DNA from: Halomonas aestuarii
GTDB taxonomy: Bacteria > Pseudomonadota > Gammaproteobacteria > Pseudomonadales > Halomonadaceae
Assembly: GCF_001886615.1 (NCBI RefSeq)
Contig: NZ_CP018139.1
Location: 186,001-250,000, forward strand
DNA: 64,000 bases
Direction of reading: 5' to 3'
A model generated the notes under the pieces. That model saw nothing but the letters and a program-made list of their open reading frames with translations. It was not told the origin of the DNA and ran no database searches. Of the stretch, positions 25,313 to 34,455 are shown in pieces. Position numbers and translations under genes: made by a program. The stretch's first letter is position 1, and each line of letters opens with the position of its first letter.

Positions 25313-25783
25313 ATGAGCATGCCCATGACGATACGGGAGTACCTCCGAGCCTGTGACATCGACTTCGAGGAAGTGCCCCATCCACACGAAGTGACAACCA
25401 GCCGCATCGCCCAGCAAGCGCATGTCGCCGGCAACCAGATGGCCAAGGCCGTCATGCTGAAGGGCGACGCAGGTTACCGCCTGGCCGTGCTGCCCAGCAC
25501 CTGCGATGCCGATCTCGACCTGCTCTCGGCGCTTTTTCACGAGAAGGTCGAGCTTGCCTCGGAAGCGCAGATCGTCGAGCAGTTCCGCGACTGCGATCCC
25601 GGCGCCACCAGCCCGGTGGGCCAGGCCTATGGCCTGCAGGTCTACATCGACGACCTGCTACGCCATCAGCCCGACATCTACTTCGAGGCCGGTGACCACG
25701 AGACCCTGGTGCACATGAGCGGCAGCGAATTCGACCGCCTGATGACCACCAGTCCGCATGGCCGTTTCAGTCGGCACCACTGA
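25313..25783 (+). CDS. YbaK/EbsC-family aminoacyl-tRNA deacylase
   Basis: A 156-residue protein of the YbaK/ProX/INS superfamily, starting at ATG 25313 after AAGGAG. Typical features are PHPHEVTTSRIAQQAHV, the catalytic-region lysine in QMAKAVMLKG near 48, and SPVGQAYGLQVYID near 100. Members hydrolyse mischarged aminoacyl-tRNAs such as Cys-tRNA(Pro) or Ala-tRNA(Pro). This subgroup is often found free-standing and annotated as YbaK/EbsC. A strong terminator follows directly. Confidence 0.85.
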   Translation: MSMPMTIREYLRACDIDFEEVPHPHEVTTSRIAQQAHVAGNQMAKAVMLKGDAGYRLAVLPSTCDADLDLLSALFHEKVELASEAQIVEQFRDCDPGATSPVGQAYGLQVYIDDLLRHQPDIYFEAGDHETLVHMSGSEFDRLMTTSPHGRFSRHH

Positions 25784-25794
25784 CCGCCCGGTCC

Positions 25795-25828
25795 GGGCCG
25801 CGGCCACGCCCCCTGGCCGCGGCCCTTT
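25795..25828 (+). terminator. Rho-independent terminator after the YbaK-like gene
   Basis: GGGCCGCGGCCA (25795-25806) and TGGCCGCGGCCC (25814-25825) make a perfect 12-bp stem followed by TTT. It lies 12 bases beyond the stop codon. Confidence 0.85.
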
Positions 25829-25912
25829 CCTGCGACCCGCCCTGCCATCCTGCTCGCTGCAATGGTGGGGCATCGCCTTGCCCGGCACGCTCGCCCCGCC
25901 TGCACCGTGAGG

Positions 25913-27676
25913 ATGGATTCGATCTCGGCAACCGAGCGATACCGCCGAGGCCCGCTGGCCGTCGTCCGCTTCCTGGGGCTGGTGCTCCTGGGCGCCGTCA
26001 TCGGCGCCATCGCCTCCCTGTTCGCCGTGGGGTTCGTCGCCGCGGTGCTCGCGCTCAATGACCTCCTGCTGATCTCGCCGCGCAGCCGGATGATGTTCGA
26101 CCATCCCGGCCTGCTGGTGGCCATCACCATCGCGGTGCCGACGCTGGGCGGCCTGGTGGTCGGCCTCGTGCACCTCGCCATTCCCGAGCGGCGCCCCCAT
26201 GCCCCGGCCGACGTGATTGCCGCCGTGCAGACCCGCCGGGGGCGGCTGCCGGTCCGGGCCGGAAGCCTCTCGGCGCTCGGCGCGCTGGTCTCGCTGGGCG
26301 CCGGAGCCTCGGTAGGCCAGTACGGCCCCCTGGTGCACCTGGGGGCCACCCTGGGCTCGCTGGGCGCGCGGCTGCTGCGCCTGGGGCGCTCCGACGACAA
26401 CATCACCATCGCCTGCGGGGTGGCCGCCGCCATCGCCACCGCCTTCAATGCGCCCCTGGCGGGCATCGTCTTCGCCCACGAGGTGGTGCTGCGCCACTAT
26501 GCCCTGCGCGCCTTCGCCCCGGTGGCCGCGGCCGCCCTCGTCGGCCACGTGATCGCCACCAACGTGCTCGAGCGCGGTGCGCTCTTCCATGTCGCCGACA
26601 CCGCCGTGCCACACCCCTGGGAGTTCGTCGCCTTCCTCGCGATCGGCGGCCTCGGCGCCCTGGTCGCAGGGGCCTACATGGGCACCCTGCTCGGCGTCAC
26701 GCGACTGGCCATGCGCCTGACGCTCCCCCCGCCGCTGCGACCCGCCCTGGCCGGCTCCCTGCTCGGGATCGCCGCCCTGTGGGTGCCTGACATCCTCGGC
26801 ATGGGACAGGAGACCCTGCGCTTCGCCACCATCGCCGGGGCCTTCGGCAGCGGCGAGCTGCTGCTGGTCCTGGTGCTCAAGATCGCCGCCACGGGGCTGT
26901 GCCTGGGCATGGGCTTCGGCGGCGGGGTGTTCAGCCCGGCGCTGGTCATCGGCACGCTGTTCGGGGCCCTGTGCGGGAGCCTCGTCGGCCAGTTCAGCGG
27001 GGCGCCCCAGGAGACCTTCGTCTTCTACGCCGTCTGCGGCATGGTGGCCGTCACCGCCCCGGTGATCGGCGCCCCCCTGACGAGCCTGCTGATCGTCTTC
27101 GAACTGACCGGCAGCTACGCGCTGACCACCGCCGCGCTGGCCAGCGTGACCCTGGCGAGCCCCATCGCCGCCCAGCTCTTCGGTCACTCGCTGTTCGATA
27201 TCCAGCTCGAGAGTCGCGGCCTGGATCTCTCCGCGGGGCGCGGGCGTGCCGTGCTGCGCTCGACCCCGGTGGTGGAGCTCCTGACCGAGGAGTGCGTGAC
27301 CCTGCGCCCGGAGACCCCGGTGGCGGCGGCGGTCACGGCCCTCTGCCAGGCCCGGCACGGCGAGGGCTACCTGGTCGACGAGCAGGGGCGCTACCTGGGC
27401 TGCGTGGGCCTGGCCGACCTGGAAGCCGCTCGGGAGGCCACCGCGGGCGACCTCCGGGTGGGTGGCGTCGTCCGCCTGGCGCGCTCGGTCCTGGCGCCGG
27501 ACACCTCGCTGTGGGACGCCATGGAGGTGCTCCAGGACGTTACCGGCGAGGCCCTGCCGGTGGTCGATGCCGAGGCCGATGACGCCTTCCTCGGGGTGGT
27601 CTTCGAGTCGAGCATCGCCCGGGCCTACCTGGCACACAGCGACGAGCTGCGAAGGGAGGAACATGGCACGGGATGA
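25913..27676 (+). CDS. ClC-family chloride channel/transporter with CBS domains
   Basis: About 587 residues from ATG 25913; an in-frame ATG at 25862 is also possible. The ClC membrane domain covers about residues 15-425, and two CBS motifs follow (about 455-575). Family motifs seen are GAGASVGQYGP (131-139) in place of GREGP, FNAPLAGIVFAHE, and GFGGGVFSPAL. The external gating glutamate is replaced by Tyr137 and its arginine neighbour by Gln136, so coupled Cl-/H+ exchange would not be expected and channel-like conduction is more likely. The last 14 bases overlap the start of a solute-binding protein gene. Confidence 0.9.
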   Translation: MDSISATERYRRGPLAVVRFLGLVLLGAVIGAIASLFAVGFVAAVLALNDLLLISPRSRMMFDHPGLLVAITIAVPTLGGLVVGLVHLAIPERRPHAPADVIAAVQTRRGRLPVRAGSLSALGALVSLGAGASVGQYGPLVHLGATLGSLGARLLRLGRSDDNITIACGVAAAIATAFNAPLAGIVFAHEVVLRHYALRAFAPVAAAALVGHVIATNVLERGALFHVADTAVPHPWEFVAFLAIGGLGALVAGAYMGTLLGVTRLAMRLTLPPPLRPALAGSLLGIAALWVPDILGMGQETLRFATIAGAFGSGELLLVLVLKIAATGLCLGMGFGGGVFSPALVIGTLFGALCGSLVGQFSGAPQETFVFYAVCGMVAVTAPVIGAPLTSLLIVFELTGSYALTTAALASVTLASPIAAQLFGHSLFDIQLESRGLDLSAGRGRAVLRSTPVVELLTEECVTLRPETPVAAAVTALCQARHGEGYLVDEQGRYLGCVGLADLEAAREATAGDLRVGGVVRLARSVLAPDTSLWDAMEVLQDVTGEALPVVDAEADDAFLGVVFESSIARAYLAHSDELRREEHGTG

Positions 27677-28805
27677 ACGAGAATTAGGGCAAGGGCCAGG
27701 CCGGTGGCCGGCGCACCTGCTGTGGCTGGTGCTGCTCGCGGCCCCGTCCGGCGAGGCCGGATATGCAGGAGACGCTCCGCTCACCGTGCTGAGCTGGGGC
27801 GGGGCCTACGAGCGCGCCCAGCAGGCAGCCCTGTTCGCGCCCTACACCGCCGCCACCGGCCGCCCCGTGGCGGTGGAGCAGTACGACGGCGGGCTCGATG
27901 AGCTGCGTCGCGCCGTGGCCGACGGCGAGGTGCCCTGGGACCTCATCGACATGACCCGCAGCGAGGCCATGGCCGCCTGCGAGCAGGGCCTGCTCGAGCC
28001 CCTCTCGTCCTCGCTGCTGGCTCCGGCCCCGGACGGCACCCCGGCCGAGGAGGACTTCCTGCCGGACGCCTTCGGCCGCTGCGCCATCACCCACAGTGTC
28101 TTCGCCACCGTGGTCGCCTACCGCACCGACGCCTTCCCGGGACGGCGACCCACCGTGATCGGCGACCTGTTCGACCAGCGGCGCTTCCCCGGGCCGCGCG
28201 CACTGCAGGACACCCCGGCGGTCAACCTGGAGTGGGCGCTGCTCTCCTATCGCGTGCCCCTGGAGGAGCTCTATCGGCTGCTCAGTACCCGACGCGGCCT
28301 GGACCTGGCCCTGGAGCGCCTGGACGAGCTCGAGGAGATCCAATGGTGGGAGGCCGGCGATACCCCGCCGCGCCTGCTGGCCGAGGGCAAGGTCGTGATG
28401 GCCTCGGGGTACAACGGCCGCTTCTTCGATGCCATGGTCAACCGGGGCGCCCCCATCGCGATCCTCTGGGACGGCCAGGTCCAGGAGCACGAGACCTGGG
28501 TGATTCCCCGCGGCAGCCCCCACCCCGAGGCGGCGCGGGAATTCCTGCGCTTCGCCACCACCACCGAGCGCCTGGCCGACCTGGCGCGGCACATCCCCTA
28601 CGGCCCGGCCCGTCGCTCGGCGGCCGTGCGGGTCACCACCCACGCCGAGACCGGCGTGGACATGCGCCTGCACATCCCGACCCACCCGCTGAATGCCGAA
28701 CGGGCCTTGGTCAAGGACGAGACCTGGTATGCCCGCACCCTGGCACGCATCCAGGCGCTCTTCCGCGACTGGCGGAAATCGAGGGAATCGCGGGAACCGG
28801 AGTGA
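27663..28805 (+). CDS. PotD-type extracellular solute-binding protein (orphan)
   Basis: A 380-residue ABC-type substrate-binding protein with a signal peptide (about residues 18-43). ATG 27663 follows GGAGG within the end of the ClC gene, so translation is coupled. The fold markers are LTVLSWGGAYERAQQ at the mature start, PWDLIDMTRSE, VMASGYNGRFFDA and ETWVIPRGSPHPEAAREF. It resembles spermidine/putrescine and iron-type binding proteins (SBP_bac families). No permease or ATPase gene is next to it. It may serve a remote ABC transporter or sense a ligand for the ClC protein; the latter is speculation. Confidence 0.87.
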   Translation: MARDERELGQGPGRWPAHLLWLVLLAAPSGEAGYAGDAPLTVLSWGGAYERAQQAALFAPYTAATGRPVAVEQYDGGLDELRRAVADGEVPWDLIDMTRSEAMAACEQGLLEPLSSSLLAPAPDGTPAEEDFLPDAFGRCAITHSVFATVVAYRTDAFPGRRPTVIGDLFDQRRFPGPRALQDTPAVNLEWALLSYRVPLEELYRLLSTRRGLDLALERLDELEEIQWWEAGDTPPRLLAEGKVVMASGYNGRFFDAMVNRGAPIAILWDGQVQEHETWVIPRGSPHPEAAREFLRFATTTERLADLARHIPYGPARRSAAVRVTTHAETGVDMRLHIPTHPLNAERALVKDETWYARTLARIQALFRDWRKSRESREPE

Positions 28806-28877
28806 CGGCACGCGGGCAGGAGAAGGCAAGCAGGAAGCAGAGACGGCAAGGAAGGACGAGTGGCGCCGGGACGGCGG

Positions 28878-29519
28878 TCAGTGCACCACCAGGGCGTCCA
28901 CCAGCATGATCTCGCAGGCTCCCTGGCCGGTATCGGTGCGACGGGTGCTGGTTCGCCACGTCCAGCGATCGCCCTCGATATCCACCAGGTGACCTCGCAG
29001 CGTCACCCTGTCCCCGGCCTCGAGACGCTTGAGGGATGCCATCGTCGCGGCATCGCCGGCCAGCATGTGAATGTTGCTGCTGTTCAACGCGATCGTCCGG
29101 GGCGGGATGGGGGGCGGGGCGTCGGTGCGCCAGTAGTACCAGCGATTTCGCTGCGAGATCTCGAGCGCCTCGATCACAGGTTCCTCGGCCATCGGCCCCC
29201 AGCCCAGCGCCAGGTCCAGTGGGGAGAGACGCGCGTCACGGCCCAGACGATACGACCGGCTCGACAGCACCCTGGCCGTGAGCTCGAAGGTGGCCCGGGG
29301 CACCACCCGGACGTCGAGGCCCTCGACGGGCAGCCGGCGCGGCGCCGCCACGAGGTCGCCCTGGCGAGGCGGTTCGGCGATGGAGAGGAGGGGCGCCCCC
29401 TCGGGGAGCGGGTGATGCTCGGCGATGGCGGTGGCCACCACCTCGGCGGGCGGCGCGATCACGAAGTGGAAGAGCCCCCAGCCCACCAGGCCCAGCAGGG
29501 CGATGCGTTTCCAGGGCAT
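28878..29519 (-). CDS. Membrane-anchored protein of unknown function
   Basis: A 213-residue protein with one N-terminal hydrophobic segment (about residues 5-24) that acts as anchor or uncleaved signal. The rest is probably periplasmic and beta-rich, ending with a strand pair around RVTLRGHLVDIEGDRWTW. NSSNIHMLAG near residue 143 is a distinctive motif. Similar conserved hypothetical proteins occur in Halomonas and Pseudomonas, but I know no function. It is followed upstream, 40 bases away, by the methyltransferase gene on the same strand. Confidence 0.75.
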   Translation of the reverse strand: MPWKRIALLGLVGWGLFHFVIAPPAEVVATAIAEHHPLPEGAPLLSIAEPPRQGDLVAAPRRLPVEGLDVRVVPRATFELTARVLSSRSYRLGRDARLSPLDLALGWGPMAEEPVIEALEISQRNRWYYWRTDAPPPIPPRTIALNSSNIHMLAGDAATMASLKRLEAGDRVTLRGHLVDIEGDRWTWRTSTRRTDTGQGACEIMLVDALVVH

Positions 29520-29559
29520 GTGCCACCTCGCCTCTCTATCGGGCCTCGATGCGAGCCCG

Positions 29560-30795
29560 TCAGTCCAGCGGGCGGGACGGCGGGGAGGCCCGCAGCAGCA
29601 AGTTGCGCGGGGTCAGCTCGCGCTCGCAGAAGGTGCCGAGTTCCACCGAGAACCCCGCCTCCTCGAGCCGCAGGGTCCGGTCCAGCACCAGCCACACCTC
29701 CAGCGGGCGGCGGAACAGGTGGCGCACCAGCTCCAGGCGCGTCACCTCGGCCCGGCGCCGATGCCCGGCCGCCTCGAAGGCCGGCCAGTCGAGGCCGGCC
29801 GGCAGGACCAGCCCCTTCCGCTCGGCCGCCCACCGGCAGAATGCCTCGAAGCTGCCGGGCAGTCGACCATAGGCCAGGCTCGGCACCGGCAGGTAGGCGT
29901 CGACGCCCCGCACCTCGCGCTGCAGCAGGTCGAATCCCAGTCGCCAGCCACCGGCCTGCTCACGCTGGCGGCGAACATGGCGCGGGGCCGTCACGGTCTC
30001 CTGCACCGCCATGGCCAGATCCTCTCGGGTGAGCGAAAGCCCCGAGGCCGCCAACCGCTCGCGGCCCTGTCGCGACAGGGGCCGGTAGTGGGCCTCGGCG
30101 GTACGCTGATAGCAGCATGGCGCCAGGGTCATGGCATTGCCGTGCTCGGTGGAAAGCTCGATCAACCGCCCGTGGAGGTCGCCGCAGGCATGCAGCGCCG
30201 CCACCCGAGTATCGGAAGAGAGCCACCGCCCGGCCCCGGGCGCCAGCACGTCCTGCTCGGCCATGCGCACCGAGGCCCCCTGGCGCTCGGCCAGCCGCTG
30301 CCCCTCCCGGCACAGCGCCGGCTGCCACTCCAGGGCCGTCACCTCGGCATCAAGTCGACGCGAGAGCGCCCGGGCCATGTGCCCCTTGCCCGCGCACCAC
30401 TCCACCAGTCGTTCGCCGGGCGAGGCCCCCACCCGGGGCAGGAAGGCCTCGATCTGCGACCACTTGCGCCCGCCCACATGGGCGGCCCAGGACGACGGCA
30501 GCTCGACGACGTCGCCGGCAAGCTCCGGCAGCTCCACCAGGCGGGCGAGTTCGGCCACCGGCAGCCACTCGTCCAGCGGCGACTCGCGGAAGGGAGCGTC
30601 CTGCAGGCGCGTCGTGGCCGCGTCGGAAAGCTTGAGCAGCGCCGCTTCCAGCCCAGGCCACGCCTCGCCCCAGGGCGGGCGGCGATGCTGGAACGGCAGC
30701 GGACGCCACAGGTCCTGCCTTTCGGCCAGCAGCTCGGTCAGCCGCGCGAAGCGGTCCTGGTGGGAGAGGTCCTGATGGGAGAGGGACTGGGACAT
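29560..30795 (-). CDS. SAM-dependent methyltransferase
   Basis: A 411-residue protein from ATG 30795. The Rossmann methyltransferase core (about 120-270) has LVEWCAGKGHMARAL as motif I, then VTALEWQPALCREG, and VAALHACGDLHGRLIEL, with MTLAPCCYQR after it. This combination matches the Methyltransf_32 group, whose relatives include TRMT13, METTL25 and GSTCD. The long C-terminal helical part is typical. The target may be RNA or a small molecule; nothing here decides it. It is transcribed divergently from the SDR gene. Confidence 0.87.
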   Translation of the reverse strand: MSQSLSHQDLSHQDRFARLTELLAERQDLWRPLPFQHRRPPWGEAWPGLEAALLKLSDAATTRLQDAPFRESPLDEWLPVAELARLVELPELAGDVVELPSSWAAHVGGRKWSQIEAFLPRVGASPGERLVEWCAGKGHMARALSRRLDAEVTALEWQPALCREGQRLAERQGASVRMAEQDVLAPGAGRWLSSDTRVAALHACGDLHGRLIELSTEHGNAMTLAPCCYQRTAEAHYRPLSRQGRERLAASGLSLTREDLAMAVQETVTAPRHVRRQREQAGGWRLGFDLLQREVRGVDAYLPVPSLAYGRLPGSFEAFCRWAAERKGLVLPAGLDWPAFEAAGHRRRAEVTRLELVRHLFRRPLEVWLVLDRTLRLEEAGFSVELGTFCERELTPRNLLLRASPPSRPLD

Positions 30796-30927
30796 AAGTG
30801 GTCGGTCTCTGGCGAAGGCCGCATTGTAGGAGCTTCGCGACCGACTTGCATGGCCGGGCGCCAGGCGACAGAGTGCGGGGTTGCGCCGCGCCGGCGCGCC
30901 CGACCTTGACTGCCAGGAGCCAGACCG

Positions 30928-31794
30928 ATGCCCGTCTCCCCCGATGCCTCCTTCCGCAGCGTGCTGGTCACCGGCGCCTCCAGCGGCATCGGCCAGGCCG
31001 CCGCCCTCGCCCTGGCCAAACGTGGCTGGCGCGTGTTCGCCACCGCGCGTCGCGAGGAGGACCTGGCGCGGCTGCGTGACGAGGGCCTCACGGCCGTCCC
31101 CCTGGACCTGGACGACAGCGACTCGATCGCCGCCTGCCTCGAGGCGGTCCTGGAGGCGACCGACGGGCGACTCGATGCGCTGTTCAACAACGCCGCCTAT
31201 GGCCAGCCCGGGGCGGTGGAGGACCTGTCCCGGGAGGTGCTGCGCGCCCAGCTGGAGACCAACCTGCTCGGCACCCACGAGCTCACCTGCCGGGTACTGA
31301 CGGCGATGCGCCGCCAGGGCGCCGGGCGCATCGTGCAGAACAGCTCGGTGCTGGGCCTGGCCGCCATGCCCTACCGGGGCGCCTACGTCTGCTCCAAGTT
31401 CGCCCTGGAGGGGCTGACCGATACCCTGCGCCAGGAACTGCACGGCAGCGGCATCCGCGTCAGCCTGATCGAGCCGGGGCCCATCACCAGCCGCTTCCGC
31501 GAGAATGCCTACCGCGCCTTCAAGGCCCACATCGACACCGCCCACAGCGCCCATGCCGACACCTACCGCGCCGTGGAGGCCCGGCTCGCCGGACACGATG
31601 ATGGAGGGCCCTTCACCCTCGGACCCGACGCCGTGGTCGACAAGCTGGTGCATGCCCTGGAAAGCCCGCGCCCCCGGGCGCGCTACTACGTGACCGTGCC
31701 GACCCACCTGTTCGGCACCCTGAAGCGCCTGCTCGGCACCCGGATGCTGGACCGCGTACTACTGCGTGCAACCCGCGGCGAGCGTCAGCCCTGA
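30928..31794 (+). CDS. SDR family oxidoreductase
   Basis: A 288-residue short-chain dehydrogenase of the classical type. TGASSGIG (about 15-22) binds NAD(P), with arginines after the second strand (ATARREED) favouring NADP. NNAAYG near 88, the catalytic SS, and YVCSK near 152 complete the active site. The C-terminal extension after residue 190 is characteristic of the subgroup annotated as SDR family oxidoreductase acting on steroids, retinoids or acyl chains. The substrate is unknown. Confidence 0.9.
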   Translation: MPVSPDASFRSVLVTGASSGIGQAAALALAKRGWRVFATARREEDLARLRDEGLTAVPLDLDDSDSIAACLEAVLEATDGRLDALFNNAAYGQPGAVEDLSREVLRAQLETNLLGTHELTCRVLTAMRRQGAGRIVQNSSVLGLAAMPYRGAYVCSKFALEGLTDTLRQELHGSGIRVSLIEPGPITSRFRENAYRAFKAHIDTAHSAHADTYRAVEARLAGHDDGGPFTLGPDAVVDKLVHALESPRPRARYYVTVPTHLFGTLKRLLGTRMLDRVLLRATRGERQP

Positions 31795-31809
31795 GGGCCG
31801 GAAAGACCG

Positions 31810-32775
31810 TCAGATGGTGTTTCGCAGGCCCAGTTCATAGGGATGCGGGTCGAGATAGGTCTGCTCGCGGATGTACTCCGACCCGTAGCGCTTCACGTAG
31901 TGCTTGAGCAGGCGGATCGGCACCACCAGGTGCACGTGGCCCAGGCGGTAGTCCTCGATGGCCGCCAGCAGGTCCTGGCGGGTCTCGCCGTCCACGGCCT
32001 GCTTGAGGTAGCCCAGCACGTGCATCAGGGCATTGGTGTGGGTCTTGCGGGTGGCCGGCCGGCCGAGCGCCGCCATGAAGCGCTGCAGGTAGTGGGTCAT
32101 GGCCTCCTGCAACGGCAGCCTGCTGGACTCGGCCAGGTAGCGCCCCAGCTCGCGATAGGATTCCACGTGGTGGGCCATCAGCAGGTACTTCTGGCGGCTG
32201 TGGAACTGCAGCAGGGCATGGTAGCTGGGGGCGGCCTCCACCCGGCGCTTCCAGTCGTCGAAGGCATAGACCCGGGTGATGAAGTTCTCGCGCAGCACGG
32301 CATCGTTCATCCGGGCCTCCTCCTCCAGCGGCAGTTCCGGGAAGTGGCGGCGCAGGGCGCGCACGAACGCCCCCGAGTCGGCGTGGCTGGGCATGCCGTT
32401 GGGATGGTAGACCTTGACCCGCTCGAGCCCGCAGCTCGGCGACCCTTTCATCAGGATGAAGCCACGCAGGTGACGGTGGTCGGCGACGAAGGCCTCGCTG
32501 ACCTCGTCCAGGCGGTCGGTGACATCGAGGCTCGGATCCCTGGTGCCCACCACCCGGGGCTCCTCGCCCAGCAACCCCACCAGGCGGATGGGGTCCCGGG
32601 GGACGCCGAGCCCGGCCTCGAGCTCCGGGCAGAAGGGTTCGAAGGCGAAACGGTCCTGCAGGACCTCCAGGCAGTAGCGGGAGCGCTTGTGACCGCCGTT
32701 GTAGCGCACCTGCTCGCCCATCAGGCAGGCACTGATGCCGACCGGGATCCCTTCCCTGGTTGCCGACTGTTCCAT
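31810..32775 (-). CDS. DUF523-DUF1722 (YbgA-like) protein
   Basis: About 321 residues. ATG 32775 is preferred because AGGAGA lies nine bases upstream, while the ATG at 32784 abuts the same element. An N-terminal DUF523 domain (about 10-155; VGISACLMGEQVRYNGG, FCPELEAGLG, MKGSPSCG) carries conserved cysteines. A C-terminal DUF1722 domain (about 185-320; FHSRQKYLLMAHH) follows. The fused form occurs near photolyase and stress genes in many proteobacteria. A metal or Fe-S role for DUF523 has been suggested by its cysteines. No photolyase is adjacent here. Confidence 0.88.
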   Translation of the reverse strand: MEQSATREGIPVGISACLMGEQVRYNGGHKRSRYCLEVLQDRFAFEPFCPELEAGLGVPRDPIRLVGLLGEEPRVVGTRDPSLDVTDRLDEVSEAFVADHRHLRGFILMKGSPSCGLERVKVYHPNGMPSHADSGAFVRALRRHFPELPLEEEARMNDAVLRENFITRVYAFDDWKRRVEAAPSYHALLQFHSRQKYLLMAHHVESYRELGRYLAESSRLPLQEAMTHYLQRFMAALGRPATRKTHTNALMHVLGYLKQAVDGETRQDLLAAIEDYRLGHVHLVVPIRLLKHYVKRYGSEYIREQTYLDPHPYELGLRNTI

Positions 32776-32914
32776 AGTTGCCATTCTCCTCTTGCCGCTC
32801 TTGTCTGGGCTCGCGCTGCGTCCACGCCCCGACATGGCCTGCGGGGCAGCGCCATTTTGGCACAGCCAAGCCGCGCTGCCAGTCCCGACTCCCCTGCCGA
32901 GTGATCACCGCCGG

Positions 32915-33385
32915 CTAGCGCTCCAGGCCCAGGCGCCGATGCCACTCGGCGAGGCTCTCCTCGGGGTAGCCGGCGAAGCAGCGGTCGTTGTCCCGTGCCT
33001 CGACCTCGACCCAGGAGGCCTTGCTGTCCAGCAGCAGGTGGACCCGCTCGGGCGGGATCGGCAGGTCGCTGTCGATCGCCGAGGCGAAGGGATGGACCAG
33101 CTCGGGCCAGCCCGGGTCGAAGACCCACAGCGCGCTGCCACAGCGACCGCAGAAGTGGCGCTCGCCCTCGCTCTGCTGGCCGTCGATCACCGCATGGTAG
33201 ACCCGCGTGTGCTCGCCTCCCTCGACCTCGAGGGTGTCGGCAAGTGCGCCCAGGTTGATGGCATAGCCGCCACCGCCGGCGGTCTTGCGACAGATCGAGC
33301 AGTAGCAGCGCTGGTAGGGATAGGGGTGGGGGGATTCGACGCGAAATCGCACGGCGCCGCAGTGACAGGAACCTTCCAGCCGCAT
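32915..33385 (-). CDS. GFA family zinc protein
   Basis: A 156-residue protein of the GFA/CENP-V fold. Zinc ligands are in GSCHCGAVRF (about 6-15), RCYCSICRK (about 26-34) and FCGRCGS (about 97-103). The family is named after glutathione-dependent formaldehyde-activating enzyme, although many members have no proven activity. It is a single cytosolic domain without added segments. It lies about 140 bases from the DUF523 gene on the same strand. Confidence 0.88.
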   Translation of the reverse strand: MRLEGSCHCGAVRFRVESPHPYPYQRCYCSICRKTAGGGGYAINLGALADTLEVEGGEHTRVYHAVIDGQQSEGERHFCGRCGSALWVFDPGWPELVHPFASAIDSDLPIPPERVHLLLDSKASWVEVEARDNDRCFAGYPEESLAEWHRRLGLER

Positions 33386-33544
33386 GGGATCACTCCTCCA
33401 GGTCGAGGGCGAGGTTGATACACGTCAATCGTGCCATCCCATGGACGGCTATGCTGGATGACAGTTCCCGACCCGGCCCAATCGGGCGGGTCGAGTCCAC
33501 CATGACCGCACCACGAGCCAGCCTGGCTCGAGAGGAGATGACCC

Positions 33545-34372
33545 ATGAATTTTCGCCTTCCGACGCTCGCCCTGGGCCTGGCCCTTGCCCTGGGATCCAG
33601 CGGCAGTGCCCTCGCCCATGGAATGATGGGCCATGACCAGGATGATCGGGGGCCGGGCTACGGCCAGACGGGACCCGGCATGATGGGGTACGGTCAAGGG
33701 CAGACGGGCCCCGGCGCGATGATGGGGCCGGGCTATGCCCCGATGGGCCCCGGCATGATGGGATACGGGCCGGGCTATGGCCACATGGGACCCGGCATGA
33801 TGGGATACGGGCCGGGCTATGGCCACATGGGACCCGGCATGATGGGATACGGGCCGGGCTATGGCCACATGGGACCCGGCATGATGGGATACGGGCCGGG
33901 CTATGGCCACATGGGACCCGGCATGATGGGACACGGGCCGGGCTATGGCCGCATGGGACCCGGCATGATGGGACACGGGCCGGGCTACGGCCACATGGGC
34001 CCCGGCATGATGATGGGGCCAGGCTACGGCCAGATGGGCCCCGGCATGATGATGGGGCCGGGCTACGGCCCGATGGGGCCCGGCATGATGGGATACGGGC
34101 CGGGCGGCATCGCGCCGCTGCTCGATGAGGGGCAACGTGAGAAGATGCATGAGCTGATGGAGGCGCATCGGCCTGACCAGCTCGAGCGCATGAACCAGAT
34201 GCGGGAACTGCAGGAGGAAATGATCGGCCTGATGCAGCAGGAGCGACCGGATCCCGACGAGCTGTCATCCCTGCACGAGCGCATGGCGGAACTGCATGGC
34301 CAGATGATGCTCGAACGGCTACGGCTGCATAATGCCCTGCAGGACCTTCTCACCGACGAACAGCGCCAGTAA
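33545..34372 (+). CDS. Met/Gly/Tyr repeat protein with Spy/CpxP-like C-terminal domain
   Basis: A 275-residue exported protein. It has a signal peptide ending GSALA (about residues 1-24), then HGMMGHD, then about ten copies of a 14-residue repeat built on GPGYGHMGPGMMGY (about 36-185). The C-terminal helical domain (about 190-275) carries LLDEGQREKMHELMEAHRP and LTDEQRQ, in the style of the LTxxQ motif of Spy/CpxP. The repeat adds many methionines and histidines, a composition typical of periplasmic Cu(I) carriers. ATG 33545 follows GAGGAG. The DUF411 protein downstream supports a copper-related role. The repeats probably vary in number between strains. Confidence 0.85.
   Translation: MNFRLPTLALGLALALGSSGSALAHGMMGHDQDDRGPGYGQTGPGMMGYGQGQTGPGAMMGPGYAPMGPGMMGYGPGYGHMGPGMMGYGPGYGHMGPGMMGYGPGYGHMGPGMMGYGPGYGHMGPGMMGHGPGYGRMGPGMMGHGPGYGHMGPGMMMGPGYGQMGPGMMMGPGYGPMGPGMMGYGPGGIAPLLDEGQREKMHELMEAHRPDQLERMNQMRELQEEMIGLMQQERPDPDELSSLHERMAELHGQMMLERLRLHNALQDLLTDEQRQ
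33650..34108 (+). repeat. In-frame 42-bp tandem repeats inside the Met-rich gene
   Basis: About ten units of 42 bases (14 codons) start with GGGCCGGGCTATGGCCACAT or variants. Four central units are almost identical at the DNA level, which indicates recent slippage or unequal recombination, while the outer units have diverged. All unit lengths keep the frame. Confidence 0.9.
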
Positions 34373-34455
34373 CTCCACTCAGGCGGGGTTGTACGCTGAC
34401 GACCACCAACAGGATCAGGCCCATGGGTGACATGGGCCGGTTACGGAGACCATTC

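Noticed and set aside
33650..34108. Regular repeats resembling a CRISPR array
   Set aside because: The units are contiguous 42-bp tandem repeats with no spacers, lie in frame inside a coding gene, and have no cas genes nearby.
33449..34168. Minus-strand frame with HHAGSHVAIARPVS-type repeats
   Set aside because: It is the antisense reading of the tandem repeats in the Met-rich gene and has no signal or family.
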